Source of the DNA: Halobaculum sp. MBLA0147
GTDB lineage: Archaea > Halobacteriota > Halobacteria > Halobacteriales > Haloferacaceae
Assembly (NCBI RefSeq): GCF_041361345.1
Contig: NZ_JBGKAD010000002.1
Location: forward strand, 1 to 64,000
Reading direction: 5' to 3'
Length of the DNA stretch: 64,000 nucleotides
The notes beneath the pieces were generated by a model. It was not told the origin of the DNA. It was given only the letters and a program-made list of their open reading frames with translations, and did no database searches. Both the position numbers and the translations under genes were made by a program. Of the stretch, positions 25,152 through 34,224 are shown piece after piece. Every line of letters begins with the position of its first letter. The stretch's first letter is position 1.

Positions 25152-25306
25152 TCCATACATGAGGCTGTCGGTCTGCCGGCGACCGAAACTCGTGCACGGC
25201 TGAGAGGAGAGACGACGTGTCACGCCGACTCGTCGGGGTTCTCGCCGTGAGCCGCCGGCCTCGGGTTCGAGTCGACCGGGTGTCGTGTTCCGCCTCCGAA
25301 CCACGC

Positions 25307-26455
25307 TCACCCGCGTGAGGCGACACTGCCGGACTCCACGTCCTCGTCGGGTCCGTCGAGTGTCTCGGGGGCCACCGTCGCTTCCTCGGCCGCCGCGGCG
25401 GGCACCCACAGCCGGATCGTCGTGCCGCCGTCCTCGCCGATACGCACGTCCATCTCGCCGCCGGACTGTTCGGCGAGTGTCTCGATCAACAGGAGACCCA
25501 ACCCCTCGCCGTGTGTGAGCGCCCGCTCGGCGCCGTGTTCGCGGGCGTCGATCTCCGTCTGTGGGAGTCCACGGCCGTCGTCGCGCACCGTGATCTCCCA
25601 CCCGTCGGCGGCGGCTTCGAGTCGGACTGTCACGGTCAGATCCGCGGCCGCGTTGTGTTGGACCGCGTTCTCGACGGCCTCGCGGACGGCGTCACCGAGC
25701 TGTGGCTGACACCGCGCCTCGGCTGCCGCCGGGAGTTCCGTCCGCACCGTCGCCGCGCCAGTGTCGACTTCGCCGACGGCCGTGTGGACCGCCTCCCTGA
25801 GGTCGACCCCCTCGCTGGGTGTGCGCTCGACGGCGCGGTCGATCTCGCGGGCGGTGTCCCCGAGTCGCTCGATTCGATCGAGACTCTCGCGGACGATCTC
25901 GACGGCACGGTCGCGGTCGACGCGCCCGTCGTCCGCCGCCAGCGTGTCCACCCACCCGGTCGCGACCGTCAACTCGTTGCGGACGTTGTGGCGCAGCGTC
26001 CGGTCGAGCACGCTCAGCCGTCGTTGGAGTCGCTTCGCCGTCCGCTCGCTGGCGCGACTCGCCGCGAGCCGGTTCGTGTACCGGACGTAGTACTCCCCGA
26101 TCGGCGCGGCGAGTGTGACGCCGCCGATCCCGGCGACGGCGATCAGGTAGTTCCACTCGGACAACGCGACCCCGTGTGTCGTCTGGAACCAGCCGATGAA
26201 GGCGACGAAGCCGGCACCGTACACTCCCCCACCGAGCACGACGCCGCCGACGAGTGCGGCCTGTCGTCGCGAGTAGTCCGTTCGCCCGAACCGGACGCCG
26301 AAGTACGCGAGCACCGCGGCGAGCGACAGCGGCAGCGCCGTCTCGAAGGCTCGACTCGCGATCGACCCGTCGTTCCCGACGACGTGTGCGAGCGTCACCC
26401 CGAGACTCGCCAGCACGAACGCCGCGTGTGGCACCGCGAGTCGATCCCAGTTCAC
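25307..26455 (-). CDS. Membrane sensor histidine kinase
   Basis: A 382-residue kinase with about four N-terminal helices (AFVLASLGVTLAHVVG, FETALPLSLAAVLAYFGVRF, LVGGVVLGGGVYGAGFVAFI and YLIAVAGIGGVTLAAPIGEY) resembling the 4-TM sensor of haloarchaeal kinases. The phosphoacceptor His is in DRTLRHNVRNELTV. The ATPase domain has AVENAVQHN, VRDDGRGLP and HGEGLGLLLIETL. GTG 26455 is taken; an alternative GTG at 26470 adds five residues. It follows the next kinase gene on the same strand with a gap of 37 bases, so the two are likely co-transcribed. Confidence 0.85.
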   Translation of the reverse strand: MNWDRLAVPHAAFVLASLGVTLAHVVGNDGSIASRAFETALPLSLAAVLAYFGVRFGRTDYSRRQAALVGGVVLGGGVYGAGFVAFIGWFQTTHGVALSEWNYLIAVAGIGGVTLAAPIGEYYVRYTNRLAASRASERTAKRLQRRLSVLDRTLRHNVRNELTVATGWVDTLAADDGRVDRDRAVEIVRESLDRIERLGDTAREIDRAVERTPSEGVDLREAVHTAVGEVDTGAATVRTELPAAAEARCQPQLGDAVREAVENAVQHNAAADLTVTVRLEAAADGWEITVRDDGRGLPQTEIDAREHGAERALTHGEGLGLLLIETLAEQSGGEMDVRIGEDGGTTIRLWVPAAAAEEATVAPETLDGPDEDVESGSVASRG

Positions 26456-26492
26456 GTGTGGACTCCGCACACGACCGACGAGAGCCTGTCGA

Positions 26493-28397
26493 TCATCGGT
26501 CGGTCGTGTGGACGGCGAAGGTCGCACCCGCCGTCTCGTCGTCGATCGTCTCGATACGCCACCCGTGGGCCGTGACGATCTGGTGGACGCGAGCGAGCCC
26601 GAGCCCCGCACCGTCCACCGTCGTCTCGTCGTCCGTGGGTACGTCCTCGAACAGTGCGTGTGCCGCGTCCGGGTCCAGTCCCGGCCCGTCGTCGCGGACG
26701 CGGAATCCCGTCGCCGTCTCCTCGACGGTGACGGTGACCGAGTCACCGGCGTGCTCGACGGCATTGCGGAAGAGATTCTCGAACAGCGTCCGCAGCCGTT
26801 CGGGGTCACCGACGACGACACTCGTGAGGTCCGCCTCCAGCGTCGCCGCCTCGTTCTGGACGGTGTCCCACGCCTCCGTGACGGGCCGCGACAGCGGGAG
26901 CACCTCCGTCTCGTCGATGGTCTCGCCGTCACGAGCGAGCGCGAGGTACGCGTCGACGATCTCGAACGAGCGGTCGACGGCTCGTTCGGCGGCGACGAGA
27001 CCGTCCGGCGGCTCGGTATCGGTCGACGCGGTCGCCTCGTTCGGGGTGGTCGTGTCCGCAGCCGGGTCCGGTCGCTCCTCGCGCAGGCGTTCGAGACTCA
27101 GCCGGACCACGTCCAGTGGGTTCCGCAGGTCGTGGGCGACGGACTCCGCGAACTGTTCGAGCCGGTCGCGCTGTTCGCGTAGCTCCCGCTCGCGGGCCCG
27201 GAGCGTCGCCTCGCGGTCTGCCTGTCTCAGTGCGGTCGCGGTGTTCGCCGCGAGCAGTTTCGCCAACTCCCGGTCCCGACGGTCGACGGCCCCCTCCGTC
27301 GTCCGCCCGACGGAGAAGACCCCGTACTCCCCGAGCGGGAGGTACATCACGGCCCCCGCGCCGGAGCGTGTCACGTCGTCCGGGACGTTCGAGACGTCGT
27401 CGAAGTACAGTGGCTCTCGCTCGTCGAACACGCGCCAGTGGACGCCGGTCCCGCGTTCGTAGCCGGGCCGGTCCCCGGCCGCCTCGACAGTCGCCGCCGC
27501 CATCTCCAGCGGTCGGAGCCGTTCCGTCTCGTCGGTCTCCTCGTGGAGTCTGATCCCGCTGGCGGGGAACCCCAGCACTGTGTCGGCGGCGTCGACGGCC
27601 CGCGACGCCACCTCGGCCGGCGTCGACGCCGCCATCAGCGCCCGTGTCGCCGCGTTGAGCTCGTCCAACGTCGCCAGTAGCTCCGTGACGGACGCCTCGT
27701 CGGTCTCGTCGTCGACCGCCTCGCCGATGGCCCCCGCGTCCACGTCTGCCTCCTCGGTGGTGGACGTGGACGCGTCGCCGGGCTCGTCGGTCGCGACCGT
27801 CGATTCCCCGGTCCCAGCGCGGAACGGGTCTTGCTGGCCTGCGTCCGGTCCCGAGGCCGGCGATCCGGTGCCGTCTCGGCAGATCCCGCCACCCGTCCCG
27901 GACGCCCCCGGGTCGGCCGGTGTCACTGCGGTCCGGTCCGCCCGGGTGGTCTCGCTGGCGGTCTCCGTCGCCGACGTGGTGCCGGTTGCGGTCTCCGCCG
28001 ACCCCGCGTCCGCGGCTCGTTCGACCGTCGTCGCCAGCACGTCGCCGGCCGCGCGGCTCCCGTCCAGTCGGACGTAGCCAGCCGCGCCGGCCTCGTGTGC
28101 CGCTCGGACAGGACTGTCGGCGACCGCCGGACCCGAGGGTGTCGCGTCCGCGTCGGTCGTCGCCGCTCCCCCGTCGACCACCACCACCGGCGGCGCGGCT
28201 GGCTGGGTGGCGATCCGCCGTGTCAGATCGATCTCGCGCCGATCCGCGTCGGCCACGGCGACGAGACAGTCGAACGACTCGATCCGTCCCGTCGGCGGTC
28301 GCTCGACGACCTCGACAGACGCGACGCGGTCGGAGCGGTCGCGGAGTGTCGGCGCGCCAGACTCGGGGGACCCGACCCAACAGACACGGAGACTCAC
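26493..28397 (-). CDS. GAF-domain sensor histidine kinase with receiver-like N-terminus
   Basis: A 634-residue soluble kinase. The N-terminal ~120 residues (SLRVCWVGSP, then FDCLVAVADADRREIDLTRR and AGAAGYVRLDG) resemble a degenerate receiver. A long Ala/Thr/Asp-rich linker (~120-235) follows, then a GAF domain (~255-395: FPASGIRLHEETDETERL, then GAVMYLPLGEYGVFSVGRT). HisKA has His in FAESVAHDLRNPLDVV, and HATPase has FRNAVEHAG, VRDDGPGLDPD and DGAGLGLARV. GTG 28397 is preferred because the ATG at 28445 lies within the AT-rich promoter. It shares an operon with the membrane kinase. Confidence 0.85.
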   Translation of the reverse strand: MSLRVCWVGSPESGAPTLRDRSDRVASVEVVERPPTGRIESFDCLVAVADADRREIDLTRRIATQPAAPPVVVVDGGAATTDADATPSGPAVADSPVRAAHEAGAAGYVRLDGSRAAGDVLATTVERAADAGSAETATGTTSATETASETTRADRTAVTPADPGASGTGGGICRDGTGSPASGPDAGQQDPFRAGTGESTVATDEPGDASTSTTEEADVDAGAIGEAVDDETDEASVTELLATLDELNAATRALMAASTPAEVASRAVDAADTVLGFPASGIRLHEETDETERLRPLEMAAATVEAAGDRPGYERGTGVHWRVFDEREPLYFDDVSNVPDDVTRSGAGAVMYLPLGEYGVFSVGRTTEGAVDRRDRELAKLLAANTATALRQADREATLRARERELREQRDRLEQFAESVAHDLRNPLDVVRLSLERLREERPDPAADTTTPNEATASTDTEPPDGLVAAERAVDRSFEIVDAYLALARDGETIDETEVLPLSRPVTEAWDTVQNEAATLEADLTSVVVGDPERLRTLFENLFRNAVEHAGDSVTVTVEETATGFRVRDDGPGLDPDAAHALFEDVPTDDETTVDGAGLGLARVHQIVTAHGWRIETIDDETAGATFAVHTTDR

Positions 28398-28500
28398 GAC
28401 GGACCTCGGGCGACAGACGACAGGATAGGAGTACTGCGCATACACCTAATTGGGCCCCCAGCCACCTCACTTCACACGCTAACAGTACAGACTCTCTCGA

Positions 28501-28974
28501 TCACCGAGTCTCGCCGTCGAGTGACCCCGCCGGCAGTCGGAAGCCGAAGTCGACGTGGTCCCGGTCGGTCTCGACGGAGACGTTCACCTCGTGATCGGTA
28601 CCGTCCGAGGGCCGCGGGCAGTCGCCGAACCAGAGGACGACCCGCGGGCCGTCGTGGTCGAAGTCGACCCGTACCGAGGCGAGATCCGTCGAGTAGCGCG
28701 TCGGTCCGTTCCGTGTGACGTGCTCGTGTGACTCCGTGACGATGTCCAACGAGACGAGTCTGTCCAGGCGGCGGTAGACAGTCGAGCGCGACATGTCGGT
28801 CGCGGCCGCGATGGGGTCGATGGTCCGTGCGCCGTCCGCGACGGCGGTGACGATCCGTCGTGAGACCTCGTCACCGAGAACGTCCAGTACCTCCGAGACG
28901 GAGTCTGAATCGCGGAACTCTCTACGCTCGACCCGCTCGGTGCGCCGGTCACGAGTCGCCCCTGACTCACTCAT
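28501..28974 (-). CDS. ArsR-like winged-helix regulator
   Basis: A 157-residue regulator with a winged helix at ~28-90: SEVLDVLGDEVSRRIVTAVA, then AAATDMSRSTVYRRLDRLVS. A beta-rich tail follows (RVDFDHDGPRVVLWF, then VNVSVETDRDHVDFGFRLPA). Haloarchaeal ArsR/HTH_20-type proteins have this layout. The TATA element at 29004-29011 fits a leaderless mRNA. It begins a run of small regulators that continues to 35.4 kb. Confidence 0.8.
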   Translation of the reverse strand: MSESGATRDRRTERVERREFRDSDSVSEVLDVLGDEVSRRIVTAVADGARTIDPIAAATDMSRSTVYRRLDRLVSLDIVTESHEHVTRNGPTRYSTDLASVRVDFDHDGPRVVLWFGDCPRPSDGTDHEVNVSVETDRDHVDFGFRLPAGSLDGETR

Positions 28975-29003
28975 ACACCGGCCGCTGTGCTCCCGGACAG
29001 TTT

Positions 29004-29011
29004 GGTTATAC
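29004..29011 (-). promoter_or_regulatory. TATA element for the ArsR-like regulator
   Basis: On the minus strand, GTATAACC lies 30-37 bases upstream of ATG 28974. A GGTTACC motif at 29016-29022 directly precedes it. Confidence 0.55.
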
Positions 29012-29031
29012 GCCGGGTAACCACTCGCTAC

Positions 29032-29670
29032 TCACCGTCTTCCGATGCGGCTCCGTGGTGACGCCCGCCCGACTGCACCTCGAACGAGCGTGCCGATGCG
29101 TCCGAGAGCCGTCCGGAGTGGCGAGTCCACGCTGTCCACCTGCTCGAACGCCGTGACGGCCAACAGTGCCACGCCCGCCACCAGTGCCCAGGTCACGGCC
29201 GACCCTGGGACGAGGAGCGACCCCGCGATCGACACGACTGCCACGGCCCCGCCGACGCGGTGGACCGTCCCGACGCCGGAGTCGGCACTCTCACCCTCCA
29301 GACGATCGAGGTACCGCTGGAGGCGGTCCGCAGTCGGCAGTCGCCGGATGTCGCCGCGGTTCCGGTCGTACTCGATCACGCCCGCGTCTGCGAGCTTCGG
29401 AAGGTGGTTCTGGTAGAGACTGATGTAGACGCGCTTGCGCTGTGACGACGAGAGTCGGTCCGGTGTCGTGTCGTTCTCGTCGGCGGCGATCTCGTCTGCC
29501 AGATCACTCAGCGTCGTCTCCGGCACGTCCGAGAGCAGCGACAGTACTGCCCGACGTCGGCGGTTCTTCAACAGCGTGAACACCTCGTCGTGATCCAGCG
29601 TCTGGTCCGTCTGCACTCCCTCTGGCTGCCCCTGTTCCTCCTCCGGTCGTGGTTCTCTGGTTAGGCTCAT
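29032..29670 (-). CDS. DUF7344 winged-helix protein with two membrane helices
   Basis: A 212-residue protein. The DUF7344 winged helix (~28-125) has HDEVFTLLKNRRRRAVLSLL, then KRVYISLYQNHLPKLADAGV and IEYDRNRGDIRRL. It ends in two hydrophobic segments (VGGAVAVVSIAGSLLVPGSA and VTWALVAGVALLAVTAFEQV), so it is probably a membrane-tethered regulator. ATG 29670 is preceded by GGAGG about 10 bases upstream; the in-frame GTG at 29766 is an alternative. AT-rich elements at ~29790 and ~29836 suggest a leader longer than 90 bases. Confidence 0.82.
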   Translation of the reverse strand: MSLTREPRPEEEQGQPEGVQTDQTLDHDEVFTLLKNRRRRAVLSLLSDVPETTLSDLADEIAADENDTTPDRLSSSQRKRVYISLYQNHLPKLADAGVIEYDRNRGDIRRLPTADRLQRYLDRLEGESADSGVGTVHRVGGAVAVVSIAGSLLVPGSAVTWALVAGVALLAVTAFEQVDSVDSPLRTALGRIGTLVRGAVGRASPRSRIGRR

Positions 29671-29869
29671 GGCTCCCTGGCCTCCCGGTGGCCACTCCCT
29701 CCACCCTCCCAGCCACGGTCGCGACCGGTGTCCGTGGTCCCGTGTGCGTACCGGGTGCGTAACCACCTGCGTGTCAGGTGTTCACACAACTGGTGGATAA
29801 AACCACCCCTCGCCGCACACTGTTGAATCGACTACATAAAGCGAGAGCAAGTGGTGGTTACCGGACGAC

Positions 29870-30466
29870 TCACCCACCCGTCTCCCGACACCGAGCGGCG
29901 AGCCCGGGCGCGAAGCGGCGGAGGCGCCCGTCGTCGACTCGCCAGCGCGGTTCGGCCAGTCGTCGAAGGACCACGATTGCGAAGAGCGCGCCCGCGGCGA
30001 CCAGGACGGCGGACCCCGGACCGACGGCGCCCGCGAGGCCGGTCTGTAGCGTCGCCGCCGAGAGCACGGTCCACACGCCGGCGGCGGTCAGTAGGTAGTA
30101 GAGCCACCAGGGGCGGCGGTCGAGCAGTCCGCTGACGGCCAGCAGCCGTCTGGTTGCCGGCGACTGGCGGAGTCGAACCGTCCGTCCCTCGCGGTCGTAC
30201 GCGACGACACCGTGTTCTGACAGCCGCGGAACGTGTGTCTGGTACAGGGAGACGTACACGCTCCGAACCTGTTGGGCTGTCGGCTCCGAACTCTCGTCGG
30301 TACCAGGCGCACTCTCGCCACCTCGCTCGGCGCGCGCGACCCGTTCGGCGGCGTCGTCGATGGTGACGGTGCCGTCACACGCACACAACAATGCGATCAG
30401 GAGTCGGCGACGGCGGTTGCTCACCAGCGCGAACACGGTGTCGTCGTCGAGTCGATCCTGGCCCAT
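29870..30466 (-). CDS. DUF7344 winged-helix protein with membrane anchor, paralogue
   Basis: A 198-residue paralogue of the preceding gene: DDDTVFALVSNRRRRLLIAL, then VRSVYVSLYQTHVPRLSEHG and VVAYDREGRTVRLRQS, followed by two hydrophobic segments (WWLYYLLTAAGVWTVLSAAT and GSAVLVAAGALFAIVVLRRL). It has the same strand and general layout as its neighbour, which points to local duplication. Target and signal are unknown. Confidence 0.82.
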   Translation of the reverse strand: MGQDRLDDDTVFALVSNRRRRLLIALLCACDGTVTIDDAAERVARAERGGESAPGTDESSEPTAQQVRSVYVSLYQTHVPRLSEHGVVAYDREGRTVRLRQSPATRRLLAVSGLLDRRPWWLYYLLTAAGVWTVLSAATLQTGLAGAVGPGSAVLVAAGALFAIVVLRRLAEPRWRVDDGRLRRFAPGLAARCRETGG

Positions 30467-30623
30467 CGGCCCGGCCTACGTGTCACTACGCGACCACACG
30501 GTTTCGTTAACGGGCCTGTGCGACCGTGTTAGTGTCGGCTACGGCGAGTTCGTGGCCGGTTTCTTCGGCCTAACTCGACGGCGCCGGCTCACACGCCCCG
30601 TACGCCGACGGCCAACTCGCCGA

Positions 30624-30926
30624 TCACGACAGCGTGTGGTGTGGCGGCTCGACGGTGATCGAGTCGCCGGTGACGACCACCGAACACCGCTCGTACTGGA
30701 ATCGAACGCTCACGTCCGTCTCCCCGTCTCCGGCGACGAGACTGTCCAACGCGTCGGCGTCGAGTACCTCGCCGATCGGTCGGAGGTCGTCCGCCGTCGT
30801 CCCCAAGACCTCCGAGACGGCGATCACGACTCCCGTCGACACCGCCTCCTCGCTCGTCGTCTCCCGTTCGTGACTGGACCCTACCGGTGTCCCCCCAGGG
30901 GTCTCGCCGTCGCTCGACTCAGTCAT
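30624..30926 (-). CDS. HalOD1-domain protein
   Basis: A 100-residue protein with the halobacterial output domain 1 pattern: STGVVIAVSEVLGTTADDLR, then PIGEVLDADALDSLVAGDGE and VSVRFQYERCSVVVTGDSIT. HalOD1 proteins accompany haloarchaeal response regulators and are inferred to be output modules. It stands alone here, without a receiver domain. Confidence 0.8.
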   Translation of the reverse strand: MTESSDGETPGGTPVGSSHERETTSEEAVSTGVVIAVSEVLGTTADDLRPIGEVLDADALDSLVAGDGETDVSVRFQYERCSVVVTGDSITVEPPHHTLS

Positions 30927-31083
30927 TCGGTCCCTCCGACATCTATATTGAGCGTAGTTGGGGGCTCTAGACTGCTAAGCCTTGTGTCGGCTGGAGCGTA
31001 CGCCCGGATGCTCCGACGGTTCTCGTCAGACTCTGGGAACAACGACTCGGCTATTAGCCCGTCGCGTGTGTAGTGTTCACACG

Positions 31084-31515
31084 ATGACACACGCGACGGT
31101 CCGAGACCTGCTCCGGACAGAGGTGGTGACGGCGTCACCGACGGAGTCTATCGCGACGGCGGCCCAGCGGATGCGCACGGAGTGCGTCGAGACGGTGGTG
31201 GTTGCGACGGACGACGACCGGCCCGTGGGAGTGTTGACGGACCACGACTTGGCAGTGGGCTCGCTCGCGGACGGGTGGGAACCGGACGATCACGCGGTGA
31301 TCGACGTGGTGACCACGACTCCGACCGTGGATGCAGACGCGGGCGTCGACGAGCTGCGTGCGTCGCTGGAGCGTGCCGGTGTCCGTCGGCTCCCGGTCGT
31401 AGACGACGACGAACGCGTGGTCGGCGTCGTCGGGCTCGACGCGCTCACGCTTCTGCTCGCCCGACGCCACGAGACGCTCGCGGCCGCCGTCGAACGGACG
31501 GACGCGAGGTGGTGA
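31084..31515 (+). CDS. Tandem CBS-domain protein
   Basis: A 143-residue protein consisting of two CBS motifs: VRDLLRTEVVTASPTESIAT with VVVATDDDRPVGVLTDHDLA, then VIDVVTTTPTVDADAGVDEL with RLPVVDDDERVVGVVGLDAL. Such Bateman modules bind adenosine nucleotides. ATG 31084 follows standard alignment. The DUF2267 gene starts 4 bases after its stop, so they form an operon. CBS plus DUF2267 pairs recur in haloarchaea. Confidence 0.88.
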   Translation: MTHATVRDLLRTEVVTASPTESIATAAQRMRTECVETVVVATDDDRPVGVLTDHDLAVGSLADGWEPDDHAVIDVVTTTPTVDADAGVDELRASLERAGVRRLPVVDDDERVVGVVGLDALTLLLARRHETLAAAVERTDARW

Positions 31516-31518
31516 GTC

Positions 31519-32094
31519 GTGGACTCCGACGAGTTCGTCACGACGGTCCAGACTCGCCTCGGACGCTCCGACGAGACGACCGCACGACGCGTCACACGGG
31601 CCGTGGTGGTGACGCTGGCGGAACGCGTCGCGCCGAGGGAGCGGGGACTGCTCCGGCGTGTCTTCCCGACGGATCTCCTCGCGGGAACACGGGGACCCGA
31701 CACCGAGGACCGGCGAGAGGTGCGCCTCGACACCGAGGACCGGACGGAGACGTTCGACTACGAGACGTTCCTCGACAGAGTCGCCGAACGGTCACGGCCT
31801 CCACGGACACCCAGAGACGGGTCCGGTTCGGAGACGACACGAGCCACCGCGGTCGACGGTGGCAGTACGACCGCGTCGACCGGGCCGATCGGGGGCCACA
31901 CTGCACGTACCGACGGGCGAGGGTTCACCTGGACGCGACCCCGCGTGGACACCACCGCCTATCGGGCGATGGTCGTTCTCGAAGTCGCCACAGACACGGG
32001 GTCGACCGACGACCTCGCACGCCTCGCCGACTCACTCCCGGCGGCGTACGAGGATCTCTTCATCTTGATCGCGTCGGTCGACACCCTCTCGTGA
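31519..32094 (+). CDS. DUF2267 protein with C-terminal HalOD1-like domain
   Basis: A 191-residue protein. The N-terminal half matches DUF2267 (DEFVTTVQTRLGRSDETTAR, then TLAERVAPRERGLLRRVFPT and DYETFLDRVAERS). After a linker, residues ~135-190 (TTAYRAMVVLEVATDTGSTD, then LARLADSLPAAYEDLFILI) look like a second small alpha/beta module. It starts at a GTG just after the CBS gene. Confidence 0.72.
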   Translation: MDSDEFVTTVQTRLGRSDETTARRVTRAVVVTLAERVAPRERGLLRRVFPTDLLAGTRGPDTEDRREVRLDTEDRTETFDYETFLDRVAERSRPPRTPRDGSGSETTRATAVDGGSTTASTGPIGGHTARTDGRGFTWTRPRVDTTAYRAMVVLEVATDTGSTDDLARLADSLPAAYEDLFILIASVDTLS

Positions 32095-32119
32095 GGTGAT
32101 CTCCGAACACCCGTTGCGA

Positions 32120-32219
32120 AGCAGTCCCCGCACGCTCGTCGTGCAGCAGTCCCTGCACACTCGTCGTGAAGCAGTCCCTGCACACTCGTCGTGAAGCAGT
32201 CCCCGCACGCTCGTCGTGC
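32120..32219. repeat. Four tandem 25-bp repeats in a convergent gap
   Basis: Units at 32120-32144, 32145-32169, 32170-32194 and 32195-32219. Units 1 and 4 are identical, as are 2 and 3; the two types differ by three substitutions. Each unit opens AGCAGTCCC. Types 1 and 4 contain the hairpin GCACGCTCGTCGTGC (5-base arms). The array lies between convergent genes and could act as a bidirectional terminator or be neutral. Confidence 0.9.
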
Positions 32220-32247
32220 AGTGGCTCGGGGTCCGGCCGCGAGTGGC

Positions 32248-32778
32248 TCAGTTCGATCGGTGTCGCTCGACTGTGAGCCGCCCGTCGTCGGCCACTGTCA
32301 CGGTCACGCGACGAGTGACACGGGTGTAGACGGTCGGGTGCCGACCGACGGTGGACACCCGAGTCCCCTGTTCGAGGAGCCCGGCCTCGACGAGCCGGTC
32401 GAGTTTGCGGTACGCCGTCGACAGCGCGACGCCGCACGCGTCCGCCAGTTCGCTCGCAGATCGCGGGTCGTCCGTCGCGGCGGCCAGGAGCTGCCGACAG
32501 TCGCCGTCGCTCACCGCGTCGACGGCCGCCGCCGCGCAGTCGTCCGACTCGGAGCGGACCACCTCACTCGCCGTCTCCGGGCGGCTACCGGAGGAGGCAC
32601 GCTCGGTCCCGACACCCGTGGCGTCGGACGGCACTCCCTCGACGCCGACACCCGTGGCGTCGCGCCGTGCGCTCTCAACGTCGGCTCTCTCCCCGTCTCG
32701 ACTCGCCGCGGGTCCGTGACTTGCACACACTGTGATCACCCTGGGGGCCGGCTCCCGGCACGGCCCCACGACCTCCAC
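32248..32778 (-). CDS. Winged-helix regulator (ArsR-like) with variable N-terminus
   Basis: A 176-residue protein. Residues ~84-150 form the winged helix: CRQLLAAATDDPRSASELAD, then ACGVALSTAYRKLDRLVEAG and a GRHPTVYTRV wing. The N-terminal ~80 residues are low complexity with a DATGVGVEGVPS-type duplication and may not be folded. The start at ATG 32778 is the longest; a shorter start is possible. An AT-rich TTAGTTAT at 32794-32801 may be the promoter. Confidence 0.75.
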   Translation of the reverse strand: MEVVGPCREPAPRVITVCASHGPAASRDGERADVESARRDATGVGVEGVPSDATGVGTERASSGSRPETASEVVRSESDDCAAAAVDAVSDGDCRQLLAAATDDPRSASELADACGVALSTAYRKLDRLVEAGLLEQGTRVSTVGRHPTVYTRVTRRVTVTVADDGRLTVERHRSN

Positions 32779-32925
32779 ACCACCGACCGAGAGTTAGTTA
32801 TCCTCCTCCTACTCCGAGCCCACCGAGACACGCGACTTCCACTCACCGGCCCACACGTTGTAATTTGCGAAACTAATCGTCGCTCCCAAAATACTCTTGT
32901 GTGCGGTTCGTGAAGCTTTCTGTCA

Positions 32926-33366
32926 ATGGTTCGACGGAGTGGCAGTACGTCGGAGACGGACGGTGGGGGGTCGACGCTCGACGCGCGTCTCGACGAGACG
33001 TTCGCGTCGCTGGCACACCCGCGCAGACGGCACCTGCTGGCGGAACTCCCCGAGTCACCCGCGGAGTCGCTGTCACTCGCGACGGCTGCCCGACGACTGC
33101 GCTGTCGCGAGGTGGGTGATCTCGGGCGGAGCTACGTCGGGCGCGCGGCTGCCACGGGGCCGACCGAGTCGTCGGATCGCCCGGACACGTACGTCTCGCT
33201 GCGACACGTCCACGTCCCGAAGCTGGCGGACGCGAACTTGGTCGATTACGACACCGCCGCGGACGCGGTGGCACGGACCGAACTGACAGACGCGGCGCTG
33301 TCGCTGGTCACGCGTGCCGAACGGGCGTTGGTCGATCGCGCGGGGCCAGTCGCCGGCGGGGAGTGA
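32926..33366 (+). CDS. DUF7344-type winged-helix regulator, soluble
   Basis: A 146-residue protein related to the DUF7344 genes upstream but without membrane helices: DETFASLAHPRRRHLLAELP, then DTYVSLRHVHVPKLADANLV and DYDTAADAV. The AT-rich region just before (CCAAAATACTC, ~32887) gives a promoter ~30-40 bases upstream of the ATG. It is divergent from the preceding regulator across a 147-base promoter region. Confidence 0.75.
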   Translation: MVRRSGSTSETDGGGSTLDARLDETFASLAHPRRRHLLAELPESPAESLSLATAARRLRCREVGDLGRSYVGRAAATGPTESSDRPDTYVSLRHVHVPKLADANLVDYDTAADAVARTELTDAALSLVTRAERALVDRAGPVAGGE

Positions 33367-33426
33367 CTCGTCGTCGGCTCCCCACTGGGGTGTCTCGGCT
33401 GGCCCGACGATACCCCGCTACGCCGT

Positions 33427-34224
33427 CTAGCCACCGGGGTCGCGATCCGGGAGCAGTCCCTGAGCCATCAGCCGGCGTGTGGCGACGACGAGTCCGTTGC
33501 GGAACCCACTCCCGAAGACGGCCTGCTCGTCGCCCGTCTCCAGGTCGACCGTGCTGACGAGGATACTCTCGCGGTCGATCAGTAACAGTCGCCCGACCGT
33601 CACGTCGTCGCCGTCGGCTCCACGCAACCAGTCCAGTCCAGAGACGAACGTCGTCGCACGCGGAACGGCTTCCGTCACACTGTCCGTCAACGTCTCGTCG
33701 ACACTCCCGACGACGACTTCTACGTCCGGCGGGAGTTCGGCCAGCGTCTCGGCCAACTCGTCGGTCCAGGCGCGGGTGTGGCCCAGCACCAGGACGACCT
33801 CCTCGTCGGCGTTCGCGACCGTCTCACGCGTGCGGTTTGCGACGGCGTCCGCGCCGTTCATCGCCCACACCTCCTGGACGGGTTCGGACGCGTCCGTCTC
33901 GGCTTGCTCGACGCTGTCGAGTGCGTCGGCGAGCCGCTCGACCCGCCGTTCGTACTGGCCTCTGAGGGTGTCGATCGCCTCGGACAACGGCACCGCACGG
34001 AACCGCTTCGGGTTGGAGTGTTGTACCTCGACCAACCCCTGTGCCTCGAGGACACGCACCGCATCGTAGACCCGTGTCCGTGGTACGTCGGTGATCTCGC
34101 CCAACCGTTTGGCCGTCCCGGTCGACAGCCGGGTGAGTCCGACGAAACACTTCGCCTCGTACTCTCGTAGTCCGAGCTGTTGGAGTATCTCTGCTGCCTC
34201 TGTCTCCGCGTCGTCTCTACTCAT
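33427..34224 (-). CDS. TrmB-family transcriptional regulator
   Basis: A 265-residue regulator: AEILQQLGLREYEAKCFVGL, then ITDVPRTRVYDAVRVLEAQG and VEVQHSNPKRFRAVPLSEAI, followed by a coiled-coil segment and a C-terminal sensor-like domain (VVLVLGHTRAWTDELAETLA, then DVTVGRLLLIDRESILVSTV). The C-terminal TrmB sugar-binding type is not clearly present; it is closer to haloarchaeal TrmB-like proteins with a DUF7437/PLD-like sensor. The ATG overlaps the end of a small upstream frame by 8 bases. Confidence 0.85.
   Translation of the reverse strand: MSRDDAETEAAEILQQLGLREYEAKCFVGLTRLSTGTAKRLGEITDVPRTRVYDAVRVLEAQGLVEVQHSNPKRFRAVPLSEAIDTLRGQYERRVERLADALDSVEQAETDASEPVQEVWAMNGADAVANRTRETVANADEEVVLVLGHTRAWTDELAETLAELPPDVEVVVGSVDETLTDSVTEAVPRATTFVSGLDWLRGADGDDVTVGRLLLIDRESILVSTVDLETGDEQAVFGSGFRNGLVVATRRLMAQGLLPDRDPGG

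Noticed and set aside
32120-32219. CRISPR array
   Set aside because: The 25-bp units abut directly with no unique spacers, and no cas gene is in the window.
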